IMG/VR virus record: IMGVR_UViG_3300047476_001269
Location: 1-61,687 of that record
Strand: one strand, 5' to 3'
Source: a virus
DNA length: 61,687 nt
Shown: piece by piece, positions 9,401 through 16,607 of the stretch
How the letters are laid out: each line of letters begins with the position of its first letter
How positions within the stretch are numbered: the stretch's first letter is position 1
Position numbers and translations under genes: made by a program
Notes under the pieces: model-generated
What the model was told of the DNA's origin: nothing
Databases searched by the model: none
Seen by the model: only the letters and a program-made list of their open reading frames with translations

Positions 9401-10600
9401 GTAGCTGGCATGGATATGGTAAATTCTACAGACAGCACCAGCGGACATTATGTAAAATTGGCCACTATTCCGGTTATGCAAGCAGCTGACATGGCCGAAG
9501 TAGTAATCAGTTGTTTAGTTACTGGTAGATACTTGCCAGCGGTTGAAGCATATCGGGTGTTTGTGAGAGCAGTAGGATCAAGTGCAACAGGCGCAGTTCC
9601 GCAATTGTATGTGGAATCTTTATTGAATAATCAAGCCAAAGCGACCTTTGATGCCAGTGATTTTGTACTCAGTTATAATGGCAGCACCTATGCAGCCTAC
9701 GATTTATATTATCAATTTAATGATGCTAACCAAAGATTGTTTGCTAAATTTGATCTAGTCACCAGCGAAGACACCACTTATACTGGTAACTATTGGCAAT
9801 TGTTAAGCAGTCAAACCACCTCTGCTTCTATAACCAGTTTAGGAGTTACCTTAACTGGTATAGAAATGGGCAAGAGTGTAAGCAATCTTGTGGTAAGTTA
9901 CAGTGCTACAGTTATTTCGGCTAACACATCAACATCAACTGGCACAGGTGCACTGGTAGTCGCTGGAGGTGTAGGCATCGGAGACCGTTTGAATGTTGGT
10001 GGTAATGTGGTTGTCTCCAGCGGAACATCTAGCGCAAGCACATCAACCGGAGCACTGGTGGTCAGCGGCGGTGTTGGGGTGTCTGGTAACATTATTGTTG
10101 CTGGTAATATTATTAGTCAAAGCAGTTTTACCACACAGATAGCCGCTGGAACAACTGGTACTCGGCCTGGCGTACCAGCAGTTGGTATGATAAGATACAA
10201 TACCACATTACAAAGTTATGAAGGGTATGGCGCAGGCGCAGCTTGGTCCAGTCTTGGAGGAGTTAAGTCAGTTTCTGGAGATGCATATATTAGTGCAGAA
10301 CTGTCAGCTGCCAGCGGCGACGATGTGTTGAGATTTTATTCAGGTAGTGCTGGGCCTAGCCAACAGGTTGCTTACATGAGTGCAAGCAATGTTGGTATTA
10401 TTATCAATACAGCAGCAACCAGCAGCAGCACCGGAGCACTACAAGTTTCAGGCGGGATTGGATTGGTTGGAAACTTATATTCAGGTGGAAATGTGTATAC
10501 AAGTTCTAGAATTGGATTTACTTTTAGTGCAAATGCAACCAGCGTGGTTTATCAACAGTACAATCAGGCAACAAACAGTCTTGATACGGTGTTCGGATAA
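6455..10600 (+). CDS. giant tail fibre protein 2 with TTGALVV repeats
   Basis: This 1381-residue fibre begins with the same attachment module as fibre 1 (IQLRRGTTQEH...GEVTVDTTKDVVVVHDG). Residues of about 50-420 are an Ala/Asn-rich coiled-coil region built of ITAANAxI units. Fourteen copies of a 35-40-residue repeat centred on TTGALVVxGGVGI follow. The repeats are interrupted near residues 985-1150 by a non-repetitive, probably receptor-binding insert (ending near the YWQLLSSQTTS segment). Near the C-terminus is a TRPGVPAVGMIRYNTTLQSYEGY segment, a common motif of phage fibres. The product is a long fibre shaft and tip. It ends in TAA three bases before the next ATG. Confidence 0.85.
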   Translation: MAKQIQLRRGTTQEHTTFVGAVGEVTVDTTKDVVVVHDGITSGGVPGAREQDITAANAAIATLTANVGLLRVDVNALDPGGAAAGLAQVRANVTAANVKISNLESNAVVQGVQIAGLTTDLAGANSAITSVQISLGITNNNLVQLQNSDTAVNAAIVSLETFAYSNAATQGSLIDDLRANITAANAAILVNTNRVAAANIEIAALAANITAANVEITNLYSNAATQSTQISSTNANVTAANVGIALGVSRSIAANVEIEALRGNITAANAQIITNTNRSTAANIEIGNLRANITAANAAITSANVYNINLTNSTYTTLLGGADSNFNTLNKLANAVAGDPAYSSTVSATFDSIRANITAANAAIVVNTNRVDAANAAIVLTQQGVDGANARVAAANVLNSVTNANLTAANTQITNIRNVVSSNGNVYTSNAVIGNLYLGDHFFANGAQFIANSSNWVYVVESPDNNTAYNIPYIGSDLNSTAVSDSYKQLYSDTNTLTFNPGTNTLTSGNISTSSNAQATSTTTGALRITGGASIAVGNLYIGGSAGRSITATGNIVVTGDASTAANTGALVVAGGVGISGNVNIGTSLGLIGSNDQAFRMGVNSQGQLEFVPNQVASVTNGVPVLIIDDDAGAIWANIAFVSNSNLSITAATNSLSSSTGALQVTGGAGIGGSLYTAGNIVTESTTASTDTATGALVIAGGAGIAGAINIGSVGKIAGNLVITSTTNTTSTTTGALVIAGGAGIANSVIAGGNIVAASGTESTNATTGALVVTGGVGIANRLNVGGNIVALATTPSTNSTTGALVVAGGVGIAGTVIAGGNIVASAATASLNTSTGALVVTGGAGIGGALQVGGNTVLGSGTATSSTTTGALVVSGGIGLSGDIVAGGAIEIAGNILSTSGQIKVNTGTESTSTTTGALVVTGGVGISNRLNVGGNVVIDNNATSTNSTTGALVVTGGVGIGGNLVVAGNLSVGGGSLSSFVAGMDMVNSTDSTSGHYVKLATIPVMQAADMAEVVISCLVTGRYLPAVEAYRVFVRAVGSSATGAVPQLYVESLLNNQAKATFDASDFVLSYNGSTYAAYDLYYQFNDANQRLFAKFDLVTSEDTTYTGNYWQLLSSQTTSASITSLGVTLTGIEMGKSVSNLVVSYSATVISANTSTSTGTGALVVAGGVGIGDRLNVGGNVVVSSGTSSASTSTGALVVSGGVGVSGNIIVAGNIISQSSFTTQIAAGTTGTRPGVPAVGMIRYNTTLQSYEGYGAGAAWSSLGGVKSVSGDAYISAELSAASGDDVLRFYSGSAGPSQQVAYMSASNVGIIINTAATSSSTGALQVSGGIGLVGNLYSGGNVYTSSRIGFTFSANATSVVYQQYNQATNSLDTVFG
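8010..10480 (+). repeat. in-gene repeat array, TTGALVVxGGVGI type (14 copies)
   Basis: The repeat unit encodes about 35-40 residues, with a conserved S-T-T-G-A-L-V-V-x-G-G-V-G-I core followed by xNLxVGGN. Copies diverge at DNA level but keep long identical runs (for example acaggcgcactggtag), so they can serve as recombination substrates with the copies at 12319-13800. Confidence 0.85.
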
Positions 10601-10603
10601 TAC

Positions 10604-12199
10604 ATGAGTTACCTAGTACATAGATTAACATCCTCTGGTGATCTTGTTGTTTATGAAGGCAGCTTAGACGAAGTGTCTTCATCTAACATTAAAGTCAGTA
10701 GCACAGCCACAACATCAGCAGAGTTTGATGAAGTTAGCTTAGGTGGTGTAGTAAACGGTATAGTCAAAAAAGAATATGCTAATGGAAATTTATCCATAGC
10801 AGGAGCATTCAACGAAGTTGAGTATGAATCCGAGGAATTTTATACTGTACCAGGTGTGTATACCTGGACTTGTCCTTCTGGTATTTCGTCTGTAAGTGTG
10901 ATCTGCGTTGGTGCCGGAGGTGCCGGTGCAGCCCCGGGTGCGGGCGGTGCTGGTGGCGGGTTACGATACATAAATGATCTTGTAGTCACACCAGGTGCCA
11001 CTTATACTGTGATTGTTGGTGCAGGCGGAACTGCGGGTAACGGCAGTTCACCTGGTGGGTACAGTGCATTTGGATCCAATATTGTGTTTGCCAATGGAGG
11101 AGAATCTCTTGCAGCAGGATCATTACTAACTCCGTTGGGCGGCACCGGGAGTACTATAAGTGGTAACATAGGTGGCGGCAACGGCGGTGCTGGTGGTCCT
11201 TACCGTGGAACTCAGGGCGGGGGTGGCGGTGGTGGTGGCGCCGGCGGGTATGGAGGTAACGGTGGCGATGGTGGTGCCGGCGGAACATTTTCTCCACTCA
11301 CAAACGGAACACCAGGACAATCTAGTATTCTTGGAGGTGCCGGCGGTAGCGGCGGTAGCGGAGAGACTGTTGGAAATCCAACTGGACGTGGCGGCGGCGC
11401 CGGTGGCGGTGTGAGTTTGTTTGGCATACCAGGTCTAACAGCCACTGGAGGAGTAGCAGACATCAATGGTAATGGTAGTGGCGGTCTAGGCGGATATGGA
11501 GGTATCAACGGAGCGAACTATACTGGATCACAGACTGCCATAGGCGGGTTGTATGGTGGTGGCGGAGGTGGTGGTGCCATAGCAAATCATGGCGCAGCCG
11601 GCGCAAATGGTGCAGTAAGAATTATTTGGAGTTTAAGACAATTAAACAGACAATACCCAACACTTAATACCAAAACCATCACAGCCAATGAACCTATTGG
11701 ATTATCTACAATAGCAGGTGCATCAGGCAGTTATTCTACTCTTTGGAGAACTTCTCTAAGACACCGCGTGTCATTAGAATTTGCCAGTGTGACAGACATT
11801 AGAAATTTTTTCAAACTAGGAGGCAGCGTTATTACAAGTGTTGGTGCAATAGGTTCGCCGGCAAATAGTAAAACTAGTGATTGGTATAATTTTCTTAGAA
11901 CGTCAGGAACAGCATCTTATACAGCAAGTAGTTTTCGTAGAGGTGGTAATGTGGTAGTAAGATCTAAAACTTTTGTCAGTGGGTCTTACAGTGACAACTA
12001 TATTCAAGTGTGGGGCGAACTGGTTAATGATACTACTGTGATTATAACAACAATTTTTGATGATGCTTCTATAGATCCTTTATATGACGATTTTGTAAGC
12101 GGTATCAGTGTTTCCAGTGCGGTGAATTACAGTAGACCAGCAAGCGGAATAACCGGTCCAGCTCCAACTGTTAGTACAATTTATGGTTTAGCACCCTAA
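10604..12199 (+). CDS. glycine-rich tail fibre adhesin 2
   Basis: A 531-residue protein. Residues 1-80 look like an attachment segment. A sandwich typical of phage glycine-rich tip domains follows (FYTVPGVYTWTCPSGISSVS then VGAGGAGAAPGAGG) and runs to about residue 340, with dense G-G-G-G stretches. The last 180 residues are non-repetitive and Ser/Thr-rich. It sits directly behind fibre 2 exactly as adhesin 1 sits behind fibre 1, so the two fibre-adhesin pairs are probably separate receptor-binding devices. The glycine-rich domain recognition is by composition and pattern only. Confidence 0.7.
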   Translation: MSYLVHRLTSSGDLVVYEGSLDEVSSSNIKVSSTATTSAEFDEVSLGGVVNGIVKKEYANGNLSIAGAFNEVEYESEEFYTVPGVYTWTCPSGISSVSVICVGAGGAGAAPGAGGAGGGLRYINDLVVTPGATYTVIVGAGGTAGNGSSPGGYSAFGSNIVFANGGESLAAGSLLTPLGGTGSTISGNIGGGNGGAGGPYRGTQGGGGGGGGAGGYGGNGGDGGAGGTFSPLTNGTPGQSSILGGAGGSGGSGETVGNPTGRGGGAGGGVSLFGIPGLTATGGVADINGNGSGGLGGYGGINGANYTGSQTAIGGLYGGGGGGGAIANHGAAGANGAVRIIWSLRQLNRQYPTLNTKTITANEPIGLSTIAGASGSYSTLWRTSLRHRVSLEFASVTDIRNFFKLGGSVITSVGAIGSPANSKTSDWYNFLRTSGTASYTASSFRRGGNVVVRSKTFVSGSYSDNYIQVWGELVNDTTVIITTIFDDASIDPLYDDFVSGISVSSAVNYSRPASGITGPAPTVSTIYGLAP

Positions 12200-12226
12200 A
12201 TGCAAGTTGTTTATTTTTTTTTTTGA

Positions 12227-12233
12227 ATAAGTA
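12227..12233 (+). promoter_or_regulatory. late promoter variant, fibre 3 (leaderless)
   Basis: AATAAGTA follows a run of eleven T and ends five bases before the ATG at 12239, leaving no room for a Shine-Dalgarno sequence. It deviates from TATAAATA at two positions, but the same variant and spacing recur at 46485. Confidence 0.5.
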
Positions 12234-12238
12234 ATATT

Positions 12239-14164
12239 ATGGCAAAATTATTATCTGGTACTAGAATTTATGGTAACGTGCAAATTGACACTAATGCAAT
12301 TGTGCTAGGGTCAAATGTCAGCACATCTACCACCACAGGCGCACTGGTAGTCACAGGCGGGATAGGCACTAGCGGAAATCTAAATGTTGGCGGAGTACTA
12401 AGATCCAGCAACACTAATGTGAGCACCAGTTCAACCACAGGTGCATTGATAGTGGCAGGCGGAGTGGGCATAGCTGGCAACTTGTTTGCAGCAGGCAATG
12501 TAATACTTGGCACAGGAACCACAAGTAACGTGGTGATTGATGCCACCACAAGTTCATCTAGTACTACCACAGGTGCACTTGTAGTAAAAGGTGGTGTGGG
12601 AGTAGCCGGTACATTGACACTACAAAATGTTGGTGATGTGTCAGCAAACATCGGAAGTCTAACTGTGGCTGTAGGTGGTGGCACAGGATTAAGCGGCAAT
12701 TTGGGCGCTTTTCAAACCTATGCTAATAGTAAAATTGGTACTAACACAAACAGTAATTTGGTAGTGGTATCTAGTACAGCAAGTACAAACAGCACCACAG
12801 GTGCACTAGTAGTCACAGGTGGAGTAGGGGTTGGAGGCGCACTACAAGTTGGCGGTAACATAGTAGCTGCTTCATCAACACAAAGTTTTGATACCACACA
12901 GGGTGCTTTGGTAGCAATAGGAGGCGCGGGGATTGGTGGTCGGTTAACTGTTGGGGGAGTTAGCACATTCTCAAGCAACACCGCTAGCGTAAATTCAGGT
13001 ACAGGTACAATTGTAGTGTCGGCTCAAGGTGGAGTAGGCATTGGCGGACGTTTAAATGTAAGTGGTAATGTTTATTTTAACAGTGGAACAGAGAGCACTA
13101 ATTCTGGTGTGGGCGCACTAACTGTATTTGGTGGTACAGGAATTGCTGGACGTTTAAATGTAAGTGGTAATGTTTTATTCAGCAGCGGAACAGAGAGCAC
13201 TAATACTAGTGTGGGCGCACTGGTGGTTGTGGGTGGCGTAGGTGTAACTAATCGTTTAAATGTAGGCGGAAATGTAGTTGTGTCTTCAAGCACTTCAAGT
13301 ATAAACACAACCACTGGTTCAATTGTCACATTTGGCGGAATTGGTGCAGCCGGCGCAATTATTGCTGGCGGAAACATAGTGGCATCAGCTGCCACATTAA
13401 GCACAAACACAACAACAGGAGCACTGGTAGTAACAGGTGGAACAGGCATTGCCGGCCGATTGAATGTTGGCGGCGACGTAGCTTTTAATAGTACTACACC
13501 AAGTACAAGTTCTATTTCAGGGGCTCTAGTAGTAACAGGTGGAGTAGGTATTACCAGTCAGTTGAATGTGGCTGGTATTGTAAGCGTGTCTAATACTACT
13601 GCAAGCTCTAGTTCAACAACCGGAGCTCTAATAGTAACAGGTGGTATTGGCATTGGCGGTAATCTTCATGCTGTTGGCAATGTGATACTTGGAACAGGCA
13701 CTAACAGTAACCTTGTGGCGAATGCAACCACGGTGTCTACCAACAGTACCACAGGCGCACTGGTAGTAAGAGGTGGTGTAGGCATAGCCGGCGATGTAAA
13801 CAGCGCAGGTGCTATACGAGTAACCGCTAACACAGCCAGCATAGGATATGCCACAGGATCTGGAGGAGCAGTCACGCAACTCACAAGTAGAACCACAGGA
13901 GTGACTATAAACACTCCAACTGGCGCGATCACCTTGGTTTCTGCAAATGGAACACCCACATGGCAATCGTTTACAGTAACCAACAGCACAGTTGCAGCCA
14001 CAGACGTTGTAATAGTTAATCAAAGATCTGGCACAGATCTTTACATGATTAATGTAACCGCAGTAGCGGCGGGCAGTTTCCGTGTTAGTTTTGCGACCAC
14101 TGGTGGGACCACAGTAGAATCTCCAATTTTAAACTTTGCAGTGATCAAAGCAGTAGCAGCTTAA
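12239..14164 (+). CDS. tail fibre protein 3 with TTGALVV repeats
   Basis: A 641-residue protein made almost entirely of the same TTGALVVxGGVGI repeat as fibre 2 (13 recognisable copies), but lacking the N-terminal attachment module and the coiled coil. The last 90 residues (from ITLVSANGTPTWQSFTVTN) form a distinct C-terminal domain ending in hydrophobic VIKAVAA. It could be a distal fibre segment that assembles on fibre 2, or an alternative fibre part; repeat sharing suggests it arose by duplication. There is no Shine-Dalgarno sequence and the late promoter variant lies five bases upstream. Confidence 0.8.
   Translation: MAKLLSGTRIYGNVQIDTNAIVLGSNVSTSTTTGALVVTGGIGTSGNLNVGGVLRSSNTNVSTSSTTGALIVAGGVGIAGNLFAAGNVILGTGTTSNVVIDATTSSSSTTTGALVVKGGVGVAGTLTLQNVGDVSANIGSLTVAVGGGTGLSGNLGAFQTYANSKIGTNTNSNLVVVSSTASTNSTTGALVVTGGVGVGGALQVGGNIVAASSTQSFDTTQGALVAIGGAGIGGRLTVGGVSTFSSNTASVNSGTGTIVVSAQGGVGIGGRLNVSGNVYFNSGTESTNSGVGALTVFGGTGIAGRLNVSGNVLFSSGTESTNTSVGALVVVGGVGVTNRLNVGGNVVVSSSTSSINTTTGSIVTFGGIGAAGAIIAGGNIVASAATLSTNTTTGALVVTGGTGIAGRLNVGGDVAFNSTTPSTSSISGALVVTGGVGITSQLNVAGIVSVSNTTASSSSTTGALIVTGGIGIGGNLHAVGNVILGTGTNSNLVANATTVSTNSTTGALVVRGGVGIAGDVNSAGAIRVTANTASIGYATGSGGAVTQLTSRTTGVTINTPTGAITLVSANGTPTWQSFTVTNSTVAATDVVIVNQRSGTDLYMINVTAVAAGSFRVSFATTGGTTVESPILNFAVIKAVAA
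12319..13800 (+). repeat. in-gene repeat array, TTGALVVxGGVGI type (13 copies)
   Basis: The same protein repeat as in the gene at 6455. Conserved DNA runs such as agcaccacaggtgcac and ggcgcactggtag are shared between the two arrays. Confidence 0.85.
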
Positions 14165-14178
14165 CAAAACTGTAACGG

Positions 14179-14207
14179 TTGACCTTTTTTGGATTTCGTT
14201 ATATAAT
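14179..14207 (+). promoter_or_regulatory. early sigma70-type promoter, metallopeptidase
   Basis: TTGACC, a 17-base spacer and TATAAT form a near-consensus promoter, preceded by AACGG. An 8-base inverted repeat has arms ATCCTTGT (14206-14213) and ACAAGGAT (14228-14235). The first arm overlaps the -10 box and the second contains the Shine-Dalgarno sequence, a possible operator or RNA hairpin. Confidence 0.75.
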
Positions 14208-14239
14208 CCTTGTAGCTTTTATCTAGCACAAGGATCATT

Positions 14240-14653
14240 ATGGAATACGCTGTGAAATCTCGTAGCAAAAAATACAAGATGCTGATAGAAGCAATCTTGC
14301 CCTCTATTATTAAACAGTTAAAATTAACAAAAAGTAAACGATTTGTGCTAGTGGAGATTGGACACAGTGCAGGCGAAGGCAACGATGGTTGCACAGTGCC
14401 TTTGCCTGGTATAGACAGCTATGTGGTCACTATCAAGCCGGGACGATTGCATGAAATGGGCATCACACTTGCACATGAAATGGTGCATGTGAAACAGTTG
14501 GCCCGGGGAGTGTTAAAAACCAAAAACGGTACCAAGTATTGGAAAGGCAAACGCTACCCAAAGAACACCAAGTATTTGAACACACCTTGGGAGCTAGAAG
14601 CATTCGCCAAACAAGAAATATTATTTAGACGAGCAGTAGAAAGGTTATCATAA
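14240..14653 (+). CDS. SprT/WLM-like zinc metallopeptidase
   Basis: A 137-residue protein with the zincin signature H79-E80-M81-V82-H83 in the context TLAHEMVHVKQLARG. A later NTPWELEAFAKQ segment probably gives the third ligand. Small phage HExxH proteins of this type are common and their targets unknown; SprT-like or M48-like protease activity in the cytoplasm is plausible. It has a Shine-Dalgarno AAGGAT and an early promoter. Its TAA overlaps the next ATG (TAATG), so it forms an early operon with the metallophosphoesterase. Confidence 0.7.
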   Translation: MEYAVKSRSKKYKMLIEAILPSIIKQLKLTKSKRFVLVEIGHSAGEGNDGCTVPLPGIDSYVVTIKPGRLHEMGITLAHEMVHVKQLARGVLKTKNGTKYWKGKRYPKNTKYLNTPWELEAFAKQEILFRRAVERLS

Positions 14654-15249
14654 TGCCAGCAGTATTTTTAGTAAGTGACACACACTTTGGACACTTGGGG
14701 GTGTGCCGATTCATGCGCAACGATGGTGTGACCAAGTTGCGTCCTTGGGACACCCCTGAGGAAATGGACGAAGAAATGATTCGCCGTTGGAACGAGCGAG
14801 TGCGTCCGAATGACAAGGTGTACCACTTAGGCGATGTTGTGATCAACAGAAAGGCCTTGCCCACCTTGGCACGTCTAAACGGTGACAAAGTGCTGATACG
14901 TGGTAACCACGATATCTTCCGTGATGACGAATATAGAAAGTACTTTCGTGAACTACGTGCATACCATGTAATGAACGGAATGATACTGAGCCATATTCCT
15001 ATTCATTCGGACAGCCTAGGTCGTTTTGGTACTAACATACATGGGCATCTACATGCTAATCGTGTAATGCTTTATAATGAAAATCGTAGTCAGTATGGGC
15101 TTGAAAATGCATATATTGATACTCGTTATCACTGTGTGTGCGTGGAGCAAACGGATTTTGCACCTATCTTGTTTGAGGACGTTATCAAGCGTATTCAAGC
15201 AGAAGGTGGTACAGTTGGCTTTCAAAACGGCAACGGTCCTGCTATGTAA
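14653..15249 (+). CDS. calcineurin-like metallophosphoesterase
   Basis: A 198-residue phosphoesterase with all five motifs: D9-x-H11 (SDTHFGH), GD at 60-61, G-N-H-D at about 84-87, a later SHIPIH, and GHLH. These residues build the di-metal site of the family that includes YfcE and Ser/Thr phosphatases. The closest pattern is the short phage/bacterial phosphohydrolase group acting on nucleotides or phosphodiesters; exact substrate unknown. It is coupled to the upstream peptidase. Confidence 0.85.
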   Translation: MPAVFLVSDTHFGHLGVCRFMRNDGVTKLRPWDTPEEMDEEMIRRWNERVRPNDKVYHLGDVVINRKALPTLARLNGDKVLIRGNHDIFRDDEYRKYFRELRAYHVMNGMILSHIPIHSDSLGRFGTNIHGHLHANRVMLYNENRSQYGLENAYIDTRYHCVCVEQTDFAPILFEDVIKRIQAEGGTVGFQNGNGPAM

Positions 15250-15252
15250 CGG

Positions 15253-15281
15253 TTGACAAACCCGTTGTCGTTAACTAAAAT
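15253..15281 (+). promoter_or_regulatory. early sigma70-type promoter, Bax-inhibitor gene
   Basis: TTGACA, a 17-base spacer and TAAAAT, again preceded by AACGG. TGTCAA at 15283-15288 forms an inverted repeat with the -35 hexamer. Confidence 0.75.
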
Positions 15282-15306
15282 ATGTCAATTAACCAAGGAG
15301 TCTAAC

Positions 15307-15981
15307 ATGAGCTTCACTATTTCCGAATCCAATGCAGTAGGCAGCGGAGTTCAGAGTTTTTTTCGCGATGTGTTCATGCGCATGACCGTTGCTCTGCTGA
15401 TTAGTGCAGGTGCTGCTGCAATTGGTAGCACCATGCCGTTTTTGTACACCGGAGGCATTTTAACCTGGCTGATTATTTTGAGCCCATTAGCGTTTGTGTT
15501 TGCGATGAGTTTAGGTGCGGAACGATTCAGCACCAACACTATTATCCTATTGTTCCTGGGGTTTGCAGTTTCGGAAGGACTGAGCCTGGGCAGTATCTTT
15601 TTAGTGTACACAGGCGCAAGTATTATCACAGCGTTTTTAATTGCCGCGGTAGTGTTTGCTACATTTGCAATTCTAGGATTTACAACCAAACGAGATTTAA
15701 CCAGCATGGGAACCTTCTTGTTTGTGGGCTTGATTGGTATTATTGTTGCTAGTGTGATTAACATCTGGCTTGCATTACCAGTATTGGCACAAATCATTAA
15801 CGTGCTAGCAGTTGTAATCTTTGTGGGACTCACAGCATACGATGTACAAAAACTAAAAGAACTGTACTACGATGGACATGATGATGGTAAGATTCGTACT
15901 ATGGGCGCCTTGACATTGTATCTGGATTTTATTAATATATTCATTGCTCTTTTGCAATTGCTAGGTGGCAAAAAAGAGTAA
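15307..15981 (+). CDS. Bax inhibitor-1 (BI-1/YccA) family membrane protein
   Basis: A 224-residue, very hydrophobic protein with about seven transmembrane helices and the family's C-terminal signature (VFVGLTAYDVQKLKELYY, then the acidic TLYLDFINIFIALLQLL). Family members form pH-sensitive calcium-leak channels or interact with FtsH and membrane proteases in bacteria. The start at 15307 is chosen over an earlier in-frame ATG because AAGGAG lies at the right distance and the promoter occupies 15253-15281. It is a single-gene early unit followed by the tRNA array. In a phage it might alter host membrane homeostasis or block a host death response; this is inference. Confidence 0.85.
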   Translation: MSFTISESNAVGSGVQSFFRDVFMRMTVALLISAGAAAIGSTMPFLYTGGILTWLIILSPLAFVFAMSLGAERFSTNTIILLFLGFAVSEGLSLGSIFLVYTGASIITAFLIAAVVFATFAILGFTTKRDLTSMGTFLFVGLIGIIVASVINIWLALPVLAQIINVLAVVIFVGLTAYDVQKLKELYYDGHDDGKIRTMGALTLYLDFINIFIALLQLLGGKKE

Positions 15982-15989
15982 ATAACAAT

Positions 15990-16065
15990 CGCAGAGTATG
16001 GAAGTGGTCATCCGTCCGGTCTCATAAGCCGGGAATCGCAGGTTCGAATCCTGCCTCTGCAACCA
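15990..16065 (+). tRNA. tRNA-Met (CAT), initiator-like
   Basis: A full cloverleaf with encoded CCA. Acceptor CGCAGAG/CTCTGCA has a C1-A72 mismatch, the hallmark of bacterial initiator tRNA. The D stem is TGGA/TCCG, anticodon stem CCGGT/GCCGG with loop CTCATAA, and T arm GCAGG-TTCGAAT-CCTGC. The three-G/three-C anticodon stem of initiators is only partly present, so an elongator or Ile2 (lysidine) identity remains possible. Confidence 0.85.
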
Positions 16066-16080
16066 AACATAAAGGATGAT

Positions 16081-16230
16081 ATGGATAATCAAGAACATGT
16101 GCCTGGCACTTGTGGATGTGGTCGCAGTCCAACTGGTAATTGTATTGGTTGGCATGACCTAAACGAGGATGAATTTAGACAAGCTCTGGCAGAATATGAA
16201 GTGAAAATTTTAGAACAAAAGGACAAATAA
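16081..16230 (+). CDS. 49-residue CDGSH-like metal-binding mini-protein
   Basis: This short gene has a Shine-Dalgarno AAAGGA and a stop that overlaps the parvulin start. Its core is C11-x-C13 then C21-x3-H25 (TCGCGRSPTGNCIGWH). That is close to the CDGSH iron-sulfur signature C-x-C-x8-C-x3-H, but one residue shorter and lacking the D-G-S part. A 2Fe-2S or zinc site is likely; the rest is an acidic helix. Its occurrence in a genome that also carries IscU and IscA makes an Fe-S reading attractive, but it is not proven. Confidence 0.65.
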   Translation: MDNQEHVPGTCGCGRSPTGNCIGWHDLNEDEFRQALAEYEVKILEQKDK

Positions 16231-16499
16231 TGCAGGTAACAGCTAGACATATTTTGGTATCAGATTTAAACACCGCCTTGACTATCAAGGCCAAGATTAC
16301 TGAAGGTACTCAGTTTGGTGATTTGGCTAGAGCACACAGTTCGTGTCCTAGCAGAGCACGTGACGGAGATCTTGGTGTATTTGGTCCAGGCATGATGGTA
16401 AAACCATTTGAAGATGCTGCATTTGCTCTCGGCATTGGCGAAGTGAGTGAACCAGTACAAACACAGTTTGGTTGGCATTTGATTCAAAGAACTGGTTGA
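16230..16499 (+). CDS. parvulin-type peptidyl-prolyl isomerase (PpiC-like)
   Basis: An 89-residue single-domain parvulin, the same size as E. coli PpiC. Hallmarks are TARHILV at the start, FGDLARAHSSCPS, GDLGVFGPGMMVKPFEDAAFAL and the C-terminal TQFGWHLIQ. Catalytic histidines (H7 and the H of FGWHLI) and the Cys/Ser position are present. It has no signal peptide, so it acts in the cytoplasm, presumably in folding of phage or host proteins. Start and upstream stop share one base (TAATG), indicating coupling with the CDGSH-like protein. Confidence 0.9.
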   Translation: MQVTARHILVSDLNTALTIKAKITEGTQFGDLARAHSSCPSRARDGDLGVFGPGMMVKPFEDAAFALGIGEVSEPVQTQFGWHLIQRTG

Positions 16500-16523
16500 T
16501 CTTTATAAATATCGTGCTATAAT
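16496..16523 (+). promoter_or_regulatory. early promoter of the tRNA array
   Basis: TTGATC, a 16-base spacer and TATAAT precede tRNA-Thr by nine bases. A TATAAATA late-type motif (16504-16511) lies inside the spacer, so the tRNAs may be transcribed both early and late. AATACTGTATT just downstream is a palindrome. Confidence 0.65.
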
Positions 16524-16532
16524 ACTGTATTT

Positions 16533-16607
16533 GCTGGCGTAGCACAACGGTAGTGCAACTGATTTGTAATCAGTAGGTTGAGGGTTCGATTCCTTTCGCC
16601 AGCACCA
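16533..16607 (+). tRNA. tRNA-Thr (TGT)
   Basis: Acceptor GCTGGCG/CGCCAGC, D stem GCAC/GTGC, anticodon stem ACTGA/TCAGT with loop TTTGTAA, T arm GAGGG-TTCGATT-CCTTT, encoded CCA. Confidence 0.95.

Noticed and set aside
8296-9438. Long Pro/Thr-rich minus-strand ORF (380 codons) opposite fibre 2
   Set aside because: It mirrors the low-complexity repeat of the sense gene and has no promoter or ribosome site; the same happens opposite the gene at 12239.
8010-10480. CRISPR or non-coding tandem repeat
   Set aside because: The repeats are within one open frame, vary at third positions and encode a conserved protein repeat.
11212-11508. Proline-rich minus-strand ORF opposite the glycine-rich adhesin
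   Set aside because: Poly-Pro is simply the complement of Gly-rich codons.
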